The translations under genes and the position numbers were made by a program. A DNA stretch of 64,000 nucleotides. Origin: Pelorhabdus rhamnosifermentans (GTDB taxonomy: Bacteria; Bacillota; Negativicutes; UMGS1260). Shown one piece after another: positions 17,741 to 26,717 of the stretch. The stretch lies in assembly GCF_018835585.1 (NCBI RefSeq), contig NZ_JAHGVE010000015.1, positions 1 through 64,000 of the forward strand, in the 5' to 3' direction. The notes beneath the pieces are model-generated. The model was not told the DNA's origin and ran no database searches. It was given only the letters and a program-made list of their open reading frames with translations. Each line of letters opens with the position of its first letter. Within the stretch, counting starts at the first letter, position 1.

Positions 17741-18168
17741 ATGACGTGGGGCAGTATTGAGGAACAGGTAATAGTTCTGACGTGCACTAGACAGGTTGAA
17801 GCGGTTCGTAAGCTTGGAGCCTTTTGCCCTGACTTTTGATGCTCAGGTGGATTATACAGTGGTGTTATACCAGGATGATGTCATGATTGCACCGGTTCAT
17901 TAGCTAAAGAGTCGCTCAGAAATTTTGCGGTGGATGAAAGCCTCCCTGGAGAAGGACTTTCATCCAGGATTATAACACATTGGAAGAAATGCCGCGTGTT
18001 AGCGTTGACGATGAATATATAAGCGCTTCTAAAGCAAGGGAATTCATTCGCCAAGTTAACTGGGAAGGGTTACGTTCTTTAGTGCCGGATACTACCTATC
18101 AATATTTGATTTCGTCGGAAGCTGTCCAGATTATCGCGAACATAAAGAAAAGCCAGTCAAGACATTAA
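17741..18168 (+). pseudogene. citC: Citrate lyase ligase (CitC) pseudogene
   Basis: Fragments in three frames match CitC, which acetylates the prosthetic group of citrate lyase. LTFDAQVDYTVVLYQDD and NFAVDESLPGEGLSSRI come from the N-terminal part, and EEMPRVSVDDEYISASKARE with LVPDTTYQYL from the C-terminus. Several frameshifts and loss of about 500 bp of the nucleotidyltransferase core make it non-functional. No citrate lyase subunits are in the window. Confidence 0.8.
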
Positions 18169-18200
18169 AATAACGCAAAGATATGGCTTAATCCCTAAAA

Positions 18201-18250
18201 AAGAGGTGTAGCAAAAATAGGATGAAAATTCTATTTTTGCTACACCTCTT
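18201..18250. terminator. Perfect 20-bp inverted repeat, terminator facing the minus strand
   Basis: AAGAGGTGTAGCAAAAATAG and its exact complement enclose a 10-nt loop. A T-run follows only in minus-strand orientation, so it probably ends the LysR gene transcript, and may work both ways. 18251-18552 holds no gene that I can see. Confidence 0.75.
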
Positions 18251-18552
18251 AGCTCATTAATTAAAACAGGGCCAATTTATGTGAAGACGCAAGCCTGCGG
18301 ATTTGCTGTAAGACCATATGAGCTGGTTTTAAGCAGCCGCTATTTAGCGGTACGACTAAGCATATAAAGTACTCAGACCCGTGTCGTATCTTAGTTTAAA
18401 TAGGCCGTACATAAGGAAGTGAAAGCAATCCTGCTTATTGATTTCCAAAATGAAATTCCCCGTACAAACTAATGGCATTCACGTAGGTGCGCGCATACCA
18501 CTAGCTTGCACGGGGATGTTGCTTATCAAGGAGCAATGCGCTCCTGTGTTTT

Positions 18553-19485
18553 TTAGATACTACCGTTATTTACTAGAGTTCCGGTTGAAATATTTTTTAA
18601 AATATCGGCATTGTTATATTCCTTAACGATTTCAATTAACGTTTTCATGCCTTCGGTTATATATTTATTCTTATAATAGACGATGTTAAAAGATCTGTCC
18701 CAAGCATTTTCCTTGCTTTTTATAACGTATAGTTGCCCGCTTTTTATCTCCTCTTTTACTAGCCTTATTGATATTGCTGCAAGACAATTATGCTCTAATA
18801 CGATATTTTTTATTACAACCGGACAGGTTACTTCCCAATTTATTTTCAATTTTATATCGCTTTTTAGCATATAATTCTCAAATAATTCTCTCGTGCCACT
18901 TCCTTCTTCGCGCATTACAAAAGCTTCGTTTTCTAGCTCTTTTATCGAGATTTGTTTACGTCCCGCAAAATGGTGCTTTTTACTGCATACAATAACAAGA
19001 TAATCTTTTACAGCAGGCATATTTACTAAATCGTGGCTTTTTACCTGCCCTTCCACAATACCGATATCTAGTTCGGCCTTCAAAAGTTTATCTTCGATGG
19101 ATTTTGTATTATTCATATATGAATATGTATCCACCTGAGGTATTCGTTCTTTAAAATGATTTATAATAGACGGCAGCATGCAAGATCCTACAGTTATTGT
19201 TGTCCCAATACGTATTTTTTCTGAATGGCCTGCAGTAAACATATATTCATTTAATTCGTCAAATTGCTTTACCGCTATTTTCGCATAGATAAGTAGATTT
19301 TTTCCAGCTTCAGTTATGTACAGCTTTTTTGATATTCGCTCGAATAACAATACTCCATAATATTTTTCTAATTCTTTGATTGCCTGACTCACTGTCGGTT
19401 GTGTAATAAAATATTTTGCAGCAGCAGCACTCATCTTACCGGTTTCTACTACAGCAATAAATATTTTGAGATGTCTGATTGTCAT
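18553..19485 (-). CDS. LysR family transcriptional regulator
   Basis: A 310-residue LysR regulator. The N-terminal helix-turn-helix is typical (MTIRHLKIFIAVVETGKMS, FITQPTVSQAIKELE, LLFERISKKLYITEAG). The C-terminal substrate-binding domain resembles the CysL/YeiE/CbbR branch (RIGTTITVGSCMLPSII, DIGIVEGQ). It is divergent from a CoA-disulfide-reductase-like gene and a siroheme sulfite reductase with a 137-bp shared upstream region. It probably activates them, perhaps in response to a sulfur compound. Confidence 0.9.
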   Translation of the reverse strand: MTIRHLKIFIAVVETGKMSAAAAKYFITQPTVSQAIKELEKYYGVLLFERISKKLYITEAGKNLLIYAKIAVKQFDELNEYMFTAGHSEKIRIGTTITVGSCMLPSIINHFKERIPQVDTYSYMNNTKSIEDKLLKAELDIGIVEGQVKSHDLVNMPAVKDYLVIVCSKKHHFAGRKQISIKELENEAFVMREEGSGTRELFENYMLKSDIKLKINWEVTCPVVIKNIVLEHNCLAAISIRLVKEEIKSGQLYVIKSKENAWDRSFNIVYYKNKYITEGMKTLIEIVKEYNNADILKNISTGTLVNNGSI

Positions 19486-19622
19486 TTTTTCTCCTTTAGT
19501 CGCTAATAGGTTTTACCTATGACTATCATAAAATAATATCATTTTAATTATTAAATAACAAGTGTTATATTGTTGTTATGGATATTTAAACGTCATATTG
19601 TTTAAAGAAAGGATGTGGTAAT

Positions 19623-21242
19623 GTGAAAATTTTAGTTATTGGTGGGGTTGCAGCCGGGACAAAAGCTGCAGCAAAGTTAAAACGCGAAAATAGAGCTGAT
19701 GAGGTTACTATTATTACAAAGAGCAAGGATATTTCTTATGCAGGCTGTGGACTTCCTTATTATATAGGCAATTTAATTAGAAGCCGGGAGCAGTTGATTG
19801 TCAATACGCCAGCTAACTTTTCGGGTCTTACAGGTGTTAAGATATTAACAGAAACAGAAGTTACTAATATTAACCGCAGTGATAAAACAGTACAAGCAAT
19901 AGATCTTAATACAGATCAAGTTTCAATTTTTAGCTATGACAAGCTTATTATTGCAACAGGTGCGGAACCAGTAAAACCACCTATTGATGGCATTGATTTA
20001 AAAGGTGTGTTTTTTATGCGTACACCTGATGATGCAGTTGCCTTGAAATCGGCAGTAGAAGGAGAAGTAAAACGAGCCATTGTTGTTGGCGGTGGCTTTA
20101 TTGGTTTGGAAGTTGCAGAAAACCTGATCCGTCAAAATGTGAAAGTTTCTGTCCTTGATATGGCAGAGCATATTTTACCTGGATTTGACCCCGAAATTGC
20201 AGAATATGTGGAAAACCATCTTGCTAATAAGGGTATCATGACTTTTACAAATACGAAATTAGAGGCCATTTTGGGTACAGATAAGGTTGAAAAAGTGAAA
20301 ACGGGAAAACGTGCCATGAAAGCAGATGCTGTTATTCTTTCTCTTGGTATCCGGACTAATACGGCTTTCCTTAAGGATACTGGTATTGAATTAATGCCAA
20401 ATCATACGATTAAGGTCAATAGCTATCTCCAAACGAATGATGAAGATATTTATGCAATTGGTGATTGCGCCTGTGTTACAAATCGTATTACGAATGTTCC
20501 GGCATGGTCGCCAATGGGGTCTTCGGCTAATACCGAGGGGCGAATTACAGCCAAAAATATCAACAATAAGAGCGTTACTTATTCCGGGGTACTTGGTACA
20601 GGTATTGCAAAATTCCCCGAATTAAACGTAGGCAGAACAGGTTTAACAGAAGCAGATGCGGTGAAAAATGGATATGATGTTGTAAGCGTTATTGCTGTAG
20701 TGGATGACAAGGCTCATTATTATCCAGAAGCTTCTAACTTTATTGTAAAAATGATTGCAGATAAAAGTAGTAAAAAATTCTTAGGAATACAAGTTCTAGG
20801 CGAAGGTGCTGTAGATAAAATGATAGACATTGCTGTAACAGCACTTACTATGGGAGCTACCCTAGAAGATTTAGAAAATATGGATTTCGCATATGCTCCG
20901 CCATTTTCTACTGCGATTCACCCATTCTCTCATACCATAAATGTATTATTAAATAAAATAAATGGTGAATTTGAAACAATTACTCCTACAGCTTATAAAA
21001 ACGGTGAAGTTTCTGAGTATAAGATTATTGACGCTTCTATACAACCTTCTATTGAAGGCGCAACTTATATTGATTTATCAAAGGTAAATGGAGAAATTCC
21101 CGAATTTAAGAAGGATGATAAATTGTTGCTGATCTGTTCAAAAGGGAAACGGGCTTATTTATTGCAAAATCGTTTAAAATATTTTGGTTATACCAATACG
21201 TTAGTTCTAGAAGGCGGAACATTATTTAATGAAATTAATTAA
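19623..21242 (+). CDS. CoA-disulfide reductase-like FAD/NAD(P) oxidoreductase with rhodanese-like domain
   Basis: A 539-residue flavoprotein. The N-terminus has the FAD loop (GGVAAGTKAAAKL) and the single redox Cys42 in SYAGCGLPYY, the hallmark of CoA-disulfide or persulfide reductases. A second nucleotide loop (VVGGGFIGLEVAENL) binds NAD(P)H. Residues about 465-539 form a rhodanese-like domain with Cys in LLLICSKGKRAY. Such enzymes reduce CoA persulfide, polysulfide or disulfides. It is 61 bp from the sulfite reductase gene, supporting a sulfur role. Confidence 0.85.
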   Translation: MKILVIGGVAAGTKAAAKLKRENRADEVTIITKSKDISYAGCGLPYYIGNLIRSREQLIVNTPANFSGLTGVKILTETEVTNINRSDKTVQAIDLNTDQVSIFSYDKLIIATGAEPVKPPIDGIDLKGVFFMRTPDDAVALKSAVEGEVKRAIVVGGGFIGLEVAENLIRQNVKVSVLDMAEHILPGFDPEIAEYVENHLANKGIMTFTNTKLEAILGTDKVEKVKTGKRAMKADAVILSLGIRTNTAFLKDTGIELMPNHTIKVNSYLQTNDEDIYAIGDCACVTNRITNVPAWSPMGSSANTEGRITAKNINNKSVTYSGVLGTGIAKFPELNVGRTGLTEADAVKNGYDVVSVIAVVDDKAHYYPEASNFIVKMIADKSSKKFLGIQVLGEGAVDKMIDIAVTALTMGATLEDLENMDFAYAPPFSTAIHPFSHTINVLLNKINGEFETITPTAYKNGEVSEYKIIDASIQPSIEGATYIDLSKVNGEIPEFKKDDKLLLICSKGKRAYLLQNRLKYFGYTNTLVLEGGTLFNEIN

Positions 21243-21303
21243 AAATTCGCATATTAGCTCTAAGATTTTATGGCGTTTAATAAGACTATAGGGGGATATA
21301 AGA

Positions 21304-22257
21304 ATGGCTACATTAACAATTAGTGCTGCAGATGAAAAGCGAGTAAAGGCACTTGGCTTTCTAAGCAACAGGGGGACGGACAATTTTTCAGCAAGAGTTA
21401 TTACCGTAAATGGCGCGATTACTGTTGCTCAAACAAAATGTATAGCAGAAGCTGCTGAATTATTTGGAAACGGTATTATTACTTTTACCACGAGACTTAC
21501 GGTGGAATGCCAAGGTATTCCTTATGAGAAAATCGAGGATTTCCGAGCATATATTGCCCAAGAAGGGCTTGTTACAGGTGGTACAGGTTCTAAAGTGCGG
21601 CCAGTCGTTTCGTGTAAAGGCAGCACCTGTCAATATGGTCTTATTGATGCCTCTGCTTTATCAAAAGAAATTCACGAAAGGTTTTACAACGGATATGCTG
21701 ATGTAAAATTACCACATAAATTTAAAATTGCAGTAGGTGGTTGTCCGAATAATTGTGTAAAACCTGACTTAAATGATTTAGGTATTATAGGTCAAATGAT
21801 TCCTATTTTTAATGAAGAGAATTGCAATGGTTGTAAAAAGTGTTCCATTGCGGAAAAGTGTCCTGTAAATGCCGCAAGTGTTGTAGACAGCATTTTGGAA
21901 ATTAACCCTGATATATGTAATAATTGTGGACTTTGTGTTGGAAAGTGCAATTTTGATGCTATTGAAGACGGAAAACAGGGCTATAAGATATACATTGGTG
22001 GACGATGGGGGAAACGAGTAGCTCATGGCCAATCTTTGGACAAAATTTTTACAAATAAAGAAGAAGCTCTGTCAGTAATTGAAAAGGTTATTCTCGTGTA
22101 CAGAGAACAAGGTAAAACTGGAGAACGCTTTGCGCAAACTATTGATAGACTTGGTTTTGAAAATGTTGAAGATCAAATATTATCAGATGAAATATTAGTA
22201 AGAAAGCAAGAAATTTTAGATGCTAAGCTTCATTTGACAGGTGGAGCTACCTGCTGA
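21304..22257 (+). CDS. Siroheme sulfite/nitrite reductase with inserted 2[4Fe-4S] ferredoxin domain
   Basis: A 317-residue protein of the small anaerobic sulfite/nitrite reductase group. The siroheme/[4Fe-4S] ligands are CKGSTCQYG and GGCPNNCVKP. A ferredoxin insertion follows, with CNGCKKCSIAEKCPVNA and CNNCGLCVGKCNFDA. The C-terminus returns to the reductase fold (YIGGRWGKR). It would reduce sulfite (or nitrite) using ferredoxin-level electrons in the cytoplasm. Neighbours are a persulfide-type flavoprotein and a divergent LysR regulator. Confidence 0.85.
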   Translation: MATLTISAADEKRVKALGFLSNRGTDNFSARVITVNGAITVAQTKCIAEAAELFGNGIITFTTRLTVECQGIPYEKIEDFRAYIAQEGLVTGGTGSKVRPVVSCKGSTCQYGLIDASALSKEIHERFYNGYADVKLPHKFKIAVGGCPNNCVKPDLNDLGIIGQMIPIFNEENCNGCKKCSIAEKCPVNAASVVDSILEINPDICNNCGLCVGKCNFDAIEDGKQGYKIYIGGRWGKRVAHGQSLDKIFTNKEEALSVIEKVILVYREQGKTGERFAQTIDRLGFENVEDQILSDEILVRKQEILDAKLHLTGGATC

Positions 22258-22338
22258 TTAGCAGAGGCTTGTGGAAGTCGTCAATTTGTCTAGGAATGTC
22301 ATGGTTGATAGCGAATTAATAGCAGCCTACAAATCAAA

Positions 22339-22511
22339 TTAGCGGATTTTATGAATGGCTATTTTCAAATTAAGCAAGGGAAAAGTAACCCAAAGAAGAT
22401 TTGATTTGGTTTGTGTTATAGTAAGTTTCAATATATTTAAAAATTTCTTGCTGAGCTTGTTCAGGATTCGAAAATTTGGCACCGTGAATAAGCTCTCTTT
22501 TTATTGTTCGA
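22339..22511 (-). pseudogene. IS3-family transposase C-terminal fragment
   Basis: On the minus strand the sequence reads RTIKRELIHGAKFSNPEQAQ, then EIFKYIETYYNTNQIKSSLGY and a stop, the end of an IS150/IS3-type OrfB integrase. The catalytic core is missing. The rest of 22258-22648 holds nothing else that I recognise. Confidence 0.8.
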
Positions 22512-22648
22512 GAATGACTACTTCAATAACCTAAAAAGTAAGTTGTTAGTTGTTTAACTTATAGCATATATATTTATCACAGCCGCTTTTTGTAATGGCA
22601 ACAATAAAAGGTGCTGTGAAAAGACAAGAAGGATATTGACAGGTTCAG

Positions 22649-22663
22649 GTTTAGCTGCTAAAC
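22649..22663. promoter_or_regulatory. MarR operator upstream of its own gene
   Basis: A perfect palindrome GTTTAGC-T-GCTAAAC 36 bp before the MarR gene. The same half sites recur twice before the flavoprotein gene. Confidence 0.75.
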
Positions 22664-22699
22664 TGAAGATAACAAAGTTATCTTCAAAGGATTAAAACA

Positions 22700-23155
22700 A
22701 TGATATTTGATTTTATCAGCCAATTAACAAGAATCTCCAATAAGATGAATGAACTGGAAAAAGTGCCGGTAGATTTCGGTACGGATGAATTGTTATATCC
22801 CTCGGAGATTCATACTATTCAGGCCGTCGGGAATAAACATGATACTGTAACTGAACTTAGTATTTGTTTCGGTATTACCAAAGGAGCCGTCTCTCAAGTC
22901 ATTTCCAAACTTTGTAAACGAGGGTATGTAAGTAGAGAAAGAAACGAAGCATATAGCAAGGAAATCATCTTGCATCTGACGGAAAAGGGACAAAAGGCAT
23001 ACCAAAACCACGAAGAGCTTCATAAGATTATGGATAGTGAATTGGTGAATCTCATGGAAGGCTTTCCCGATCAATGGTTTGAGTACTTTTGCAATGTACT
23101 CACTAAAATTGAGCAGCACGTGGACAAATATCTGGAGTTAAATAAGAAAACATAA
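22700..23155 (+). CDS. MarR family transcriptional regulator
   Basis: A 151-residue winged-helix regulator. The recognition region is TELSICFGITKGAVSQVISKL and the wing is GYVSRERNEAYSKEIILHLT, with long helices at both ends for dimerisation. Palindromic GTTTAGC/GCTAAAC sites sit upstream of this gene and in the gap to the next, so it probably represses itself and the flavoprotein-hydrolase operon. The inducing ligand is unknown. Confidence 0.9.
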   Translation: MIFDFISQLTRISNKMNELEKVPVDFGTDELLYPSEIHTIQAVGNKHDTVTELSICFGITKGAVSQVISKLCKRGYVSRERNEAYSKEIILHLTEKGQKAYQNHEELHKIMDSELVNLMEGFPDQWFEYFCNVLTKIEQHVDKYLELNKKT

Positions 23156-23173
23156 GATATTTTTTGCTATACA

Positions 23174-23188
23174 GTATAGCAACTAAAC
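23174..23188. promoter_or_regulatory. MarR operator copy 2 (imperfect)
   Basis: GTATAGC-A-ACTAAAC, two mismatches from the palindrome GTTTAGT-A-ACTAAAC. It lies in the 112-bp gap between the MarR and flavoprotein genes. Confidence 0.6.
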
Positions 23189-23236
23189 TGAGAGAAGAAG
23201 TGCTAAACGATTTCAAAAATTAAAGTGTGATTTATG

Positions 23237-23251
23237 GTTTAGTAACTAAAC
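23237..23251. promoter_or_regulatory. MarR operator copy 3 (perfect)
   Basis: GTTTAGT-A-ACTAAAC, 16 bp before the flavoprotein start, where binding would block transcription or initiation. Confidence 0.75.
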
Positions 23252-23267
23252 TGAATGGGGAGTTAAG

Positions 23268-24323
23268 ATGGAAGGTAAACGCGTCTTGGGAATTTGTGTT
23301 AGTGCTCGCAAAAATGGAAACAGTTCGATTATTTTAAACGAGCTTCTTAAGCCGTCTAAGGAAAAGGGCTATCAGGTGGAGGTCCTGAATTTAGGGGCGC
23401 TTGAAATTGGACATTGTATTGGTTGTTTAGGATGCAGCAACGAATTTCACAAATGTGTGTTGAAAGATGATTTGGAGGTGATAAAGAACAAGATAGAGGA
23501 AGCGGATGCAATTGCACTGGCGTCACCCTGCTATTATTTATCCCCTCCTTCAAGATTAAAGGCTGTAATGGATAGGTCGGCCGCTTGGGCTATTGAGAAA
23601 ATGGCCAATAGTAAAAAGAAAAAATACGGTGTTGCGGTTTCGGTGGCAGGCGGGGGTCAATCGGTATGGTATCCACTGCAGAGAATTTATTCTAGTCTAT
23701 TTTTAGGACTGTACAACTGCGAAATACTCGGGCAATTTGTTATAGGGCAAGCGTTCAATAAAGGCGAGGTCTTGTTATCTCCAAGCAAGCTAAGATTAGT
23801 GGGTCAACTTGGTGAAAATCTTGCTAGTTCGATTGCACAAGGAAGAGGAATCAAATCCTCGATTAACGAGTGCGAAGATAAATTGATCTGTCCTAATTGC
23901 CTGGCGGATGCTTTCAAAATCAATAAGGACGGCGGTCCAACCTGTGCCGTATGTGGCTTAAGTTTAAACAAAGATCAATCTGATCAGTTTAATAGGTTTA
24001 CACCTGAAGGTGCCCAAATTCATCAAAGTCACATTATGAATAATGTCATAGGCGGCATACTGGCCGGTGATGAAATCACCAATAGAATGAAAGACTATTG
24101 GGAACGAAATGTGCTTCATGATAACGATTTTATTATTAATACCGACCTTTCTAATATTGGCACTGCCATTCAATGGGATGGCGAGGCGCTGAGAGAGTTA
24201 AAACAATCAATTCCCCATGTTTTACAGGATGTTGTAAAGAAGGCTTTAGAGAAGAAGGCTGCTCAGCAAGGATTAAATCATATTACAAAAGAGATATTTA
24301 TGCAAATACGCCCTAAATATTAG
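23268..24323 (+). CDS. Iron-sulfur-flavoprotein-type NAD(P)H oxidoreductase with zinc ribbon and PCP_red-like domain
   Basis: A 351-residue three-part protein. Residues 1-200 are a flavodoxin-like FMN reductase (GICVSARKNGNSS phosphate loop, HCIGCLGCSNEFHKC cysteines, ASPCYYLSPPSRLKAVMDR). Residues 205-235 hold a zinc ribbon (CPNCLADAF, CAVCGLSL). The C-terminus (WDGEALRELKQSIPHVLQ, then ALEKKAAQQGLNHITKEIF) matches the small PCP_red domain first described in protochlorophyllide reductase. It probably reduces a small molecule or quinone-like compound, under MarR control and upstream of an alpha/beta hydrolase. Confidence 0.75.
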   Translation: MEGKRVLGICVSARKNGNSSIILNELLKPSKEKGYQVEVLNLGALEIGHCIGCLGCSNEFHKCVLKDDLEVIKNKIEEADAIALASPCYYLSPPSRLKAVMDRSAAWAIEKMANSKKKKYGVAVSVAGGGQSVWYPLQRIYSSLFLGLYNCEILGQFVIGQAFNKGEVLLSPSKLRLVGQLGENLASSIAQGRGIKSSINECEDKLICPNCLADAFKINKDGGPTCAVCGLSLNKDQSDQFNRFTPEGAQIHQSHIMNNVIGGILAGDEITNRMKDYWERNVLHDNDFIINTDLSNIGTAIQWDGEALRELKQSIPHVLQDVVKKALEKKAAQQGLNHITKEIFMQIRPKY

Positions 24324-24366
24324 TTTGCTAAATGAGTTTCATTAAATTTACGAGGAGGTCAATACT

Positions 24367-25533
24367 ATGCAGAACAAGATCAGTTTTTCAAAAGGAACGT
24401 TTCAGCTTCATTCGAATCCGAATTTCAATTATCAATTAAACAGAACCTTTTCTTGGAGTAATGGAGACTTAGATGAGTTAAAAACCGCTGCTCCGCAAAT
24501 TACCAGCATTCAAACGTGGAAAACCGAAATGATGAAACTGGCGGAGAATGCCTTTCGAGAAAATCGAATAAAGCATGCCATTGCTTATTATCGGATGGCG
24601 GAGTTTTTTATGGTCCATGGAGACCCGGATAAGCTAAAAACGTATGATAAGGCAGTTGAACTGTTTTATGAATATAACACCGAGTTATTTGCGTCGGGAA
24701 TTGTCAAAAAGGATAGGGTGCCGTTTGGAACAGGATACTTGCCGGTTATGTACGTAGAGCCGGAAAACGGTAAACCTATGGACACCATAGTGCTCCATGG
24801 CGGATATGATTCTTACATGGAAGAATTTCTGCAGATGATTCTATACCTAAGAGATAATGGTTTTGCGGTATATCTTTTTGAGGGACCGGGCCAAGGCGGT
24901 GTGCTTAGGAAAGAAGGCATGATTTTTACACCGGAATGGGAAAAACCGGTCAAGGCCATTTTGGATTTTTTTAAATTGGATGATGTGTCAATTATCGGGC
25001 TATCCCTCGGGGCGATGCTCGCACCGCGAGCTGCGGCGTTTGAGCCGAGAATAAAACGAGTTGTCGCTTGGAGCTTATTGCCTAATTTGTTCGATCTGCT
25101 TCTGGTCGGAAAGCCAAAGGTTATGCAGGATACGATGCGTTTTTTGATGGAAAATGGGGACGAAGAGACTGTGAATTATATGATGGGCAATCAAATGAAA
25201 AAAGATCCCCAGATGGAATGGGCGATAAACCACGGCATGCATAATATGGGGGCTCGAAGTCCATATGAATTTCTATCGACAATAAATAAGTTTACATATT
25301 TGGATATTGCCGATAGAATTACCCAGGACTTCCTGCTTATCGGGGCAGAGAGAGACCACTTTATTCCTGTGGAGTTTTATAAACCGATTATTGACCGTTT
25401 AATCAACGTCCATTCACTAACATACAGACTTTTTACGGAAAGAGAGCAGGCTGAAAACCACTGCAATGCCGGTAACACAAAACTTGTTCTTGATACAGTT
25501 ATTTCTTGGATAAAACTTTTAAAATCAAATTGA
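24367..25533 (+). CDS. Alpha/beta hydrolase (FrsA/dipeptidyl-aminopeptidase-like)
   Basis: A 388-residue cytoplasmic hydrolase with an ACGAGGAGG ribosome site. The N-terminal 140 residues are a helical cap. The core contains an oxyanion strand (TIVLHGGYDSYMEE), a GPGQGG motif, the nucleophile elbow GLSLG (Ser), an Asp in GAERDHFIP and a late His in AENHCN. It probably cleaves esters or C-C bonds of the inducing compound. It lies 43 bp after the flavoprotein gene in the same MarR-controlled operon. Confidence 0.85.
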   Translation: MQNKISFSKGTFQLHSNPNFNYQLNRTFSWSNGDLDELKTAAPQITSIQTWKTEMMKLAENAFRENRIKHAIAYYRMAEFFMVHGDPDKLKTYDKAVELFYEYNTELFASGIVKKDRVPFGTGYLPVMYVEPENGKPMDTIVLHGGYDSYMEEFLQMILYLRDNGFAVYLFEGPGQGGVLRKEGMIFTPEWEKPVKAILDFFKLDDVSIIGLSLGAMLAPRAAAFEPRIKRVVAWSLLPNLFDLLLVGKPKVMQDTMRFLMENGDEETVNYMMGNQMKKDPQMEWAINHGMHNMGARSPYEFLSTINKFTYLDIADRITQDFLLIGAERDHFIPVEFYKPIIDRLINVHSLTYRLFTEREQAENHCNAGNTKLVLDTVISWIKLLKSN

Positions 25534-25854
25534 GGACTAGATAGATTAGTAGGGTTTTTGATTTATGCATGGAATATAATGGATCAGCCAAGAAACCTTG
25601 CTGTTATTAATTTCCTGGGATCCGATGTAGCTACGGGAGAAGTTAGTTCAATGGTGCGTAAGCGATTAAGCGCGGCGAGCAGGCAATAATAGAGTAACTT
25701 CTAGAGTGGTCTCTACCGCTTGCCACGGAGATAAGATTTACTCTCTGTCGTGGGAGCATCATCATGTCAAATGCCTTCAAATCCGGGACAACCCAAGGGT
25801 GGCCTTCTGCCATGAGAATATTCAAATCGAAGGCATTGGTATGTCAACACTTTA

Positions 25855-26337
25855 CTAGACAGCTTTTTTAAGGTGTGCAAGCTTGTACTCTAATGGGCTT
25901 AGATAACCTAATGTTGAATGTATTCTTTTGCTGTTAAAACAAATTACGTAGCTTGCTAGTTTTTGATTTAATTCGCCAAGATTTTCAAAGTGATAGTTAC
26001 GAACATATTCTGTCTTGATGATTTTGAATGTAGCTTCTGCGACGGCATTATCATAAGGACAGCCTTTCATGCTCAGCGAGTGCCTGATTTCAAATGTTTC
26101 AAGAACTCCTTCAATTAATTTATTTTTAAATTCATTTCCACGATCTGTATGAAACAGGCAGATGTTTTTCAAATTCGTTTTGATGCTGGCAAATGCCCGG
26201 TACACAAGTGGAGCATTTTTATAAATGCCTGTACTATAGCCAATAATTTCGCGATTGAATAAATCAATCAAAACACAGATGTAATTCCACTTATGGTTGA
26301 CTCTTACATAGGTTAAATCACTTACAACAACGGCCAA
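25855..26337 (-). pseudogene. IS3-family transposase (OrfB) C-terminal part, truncated
   Basis: A 160-residue integrase piece with the DDE core region: SDLTYVRVNHKWNYICVL with the first Asp, LFHTDRGNEFKN with the second, and the Glu within AVAEATFK. It ends normally (STLGYLSPLEYK). The N-terminal HTH part and OrfA are absent, because the element is cut at 26340 against an MFS remnant. A probable IS end with TGTCAACACTTTACTAGACA is at 25842-25861. The flank 25534-25841 has a hairpin (AATGCCTTC/GAAGGCATT near 25770 and 25830) but no gene that I recognise. Confidence 0.85.
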
Positions 26338-26362
26338 TGGTTCTTGATTATCAAATTGACGT

Positions 26363-26590
26363 CTTTATATCGGTCTGACGGAAGGCGTTGAAAAAGCGTT
26401 ACTGGCGGATATAGCACAGAGAAGTCAAAAAGCTTCGGTTTTCGGTTTGCATGCGCTGGTGGTGGGAACCGCGCTATTACCAGCATCAATCATTGCCGGA
26501 TTTCTATGGGATCTCTTCGGAGCTTCCGCCCCTTTCTGGTTTGGCGGAATAACTGGGATTTTTGCAGCTGTGCCATTTTATTTGGTTTAA
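26363..26590 (+). pseudogene. MFS transporter C-terminal remnant
   Basis: Seventy-five codons read LYIGLTEGVEKALLADI, VVGTALLPASIIAGFLW and FGGITGIFAAVPFYLV, the last two or three helices of an MFS permease. The N-terminal three quarters are gone, replaced by the truncated IS3 element. Confidence 0.8.
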
Positions 26591-26668
26591 GAAAAAATTA
26601 GTATGACTTAGTTCTATTTTGCGTAAAGGTTTAATCCTGTAATCCGATCCGGATTTATTAGCAAAGAA

Positions 26669-26707
26669 AAACGTTCCTACTCTGGCAGCAGCTGGGTAGG
26701 AACGTTT
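26669..26707 (-). terminator. Terminator of the chemoreceptor gene
   Basis: AAACGTTCCTAC pairs with GTAGGAACGTTT around a 15-nt loop. In minus-strand orientation it is followed by TTTTTC. Confidence 0.85.
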
Positions 26708-26717
26708 CACATTATCA

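Noticed and set aside
25643-25825. Minus-strand ORF of 60 codons next to the IS3 end
   Set aside because: No ribosome site and repetitive hairpin-rich sequence; no protein-like pattern.
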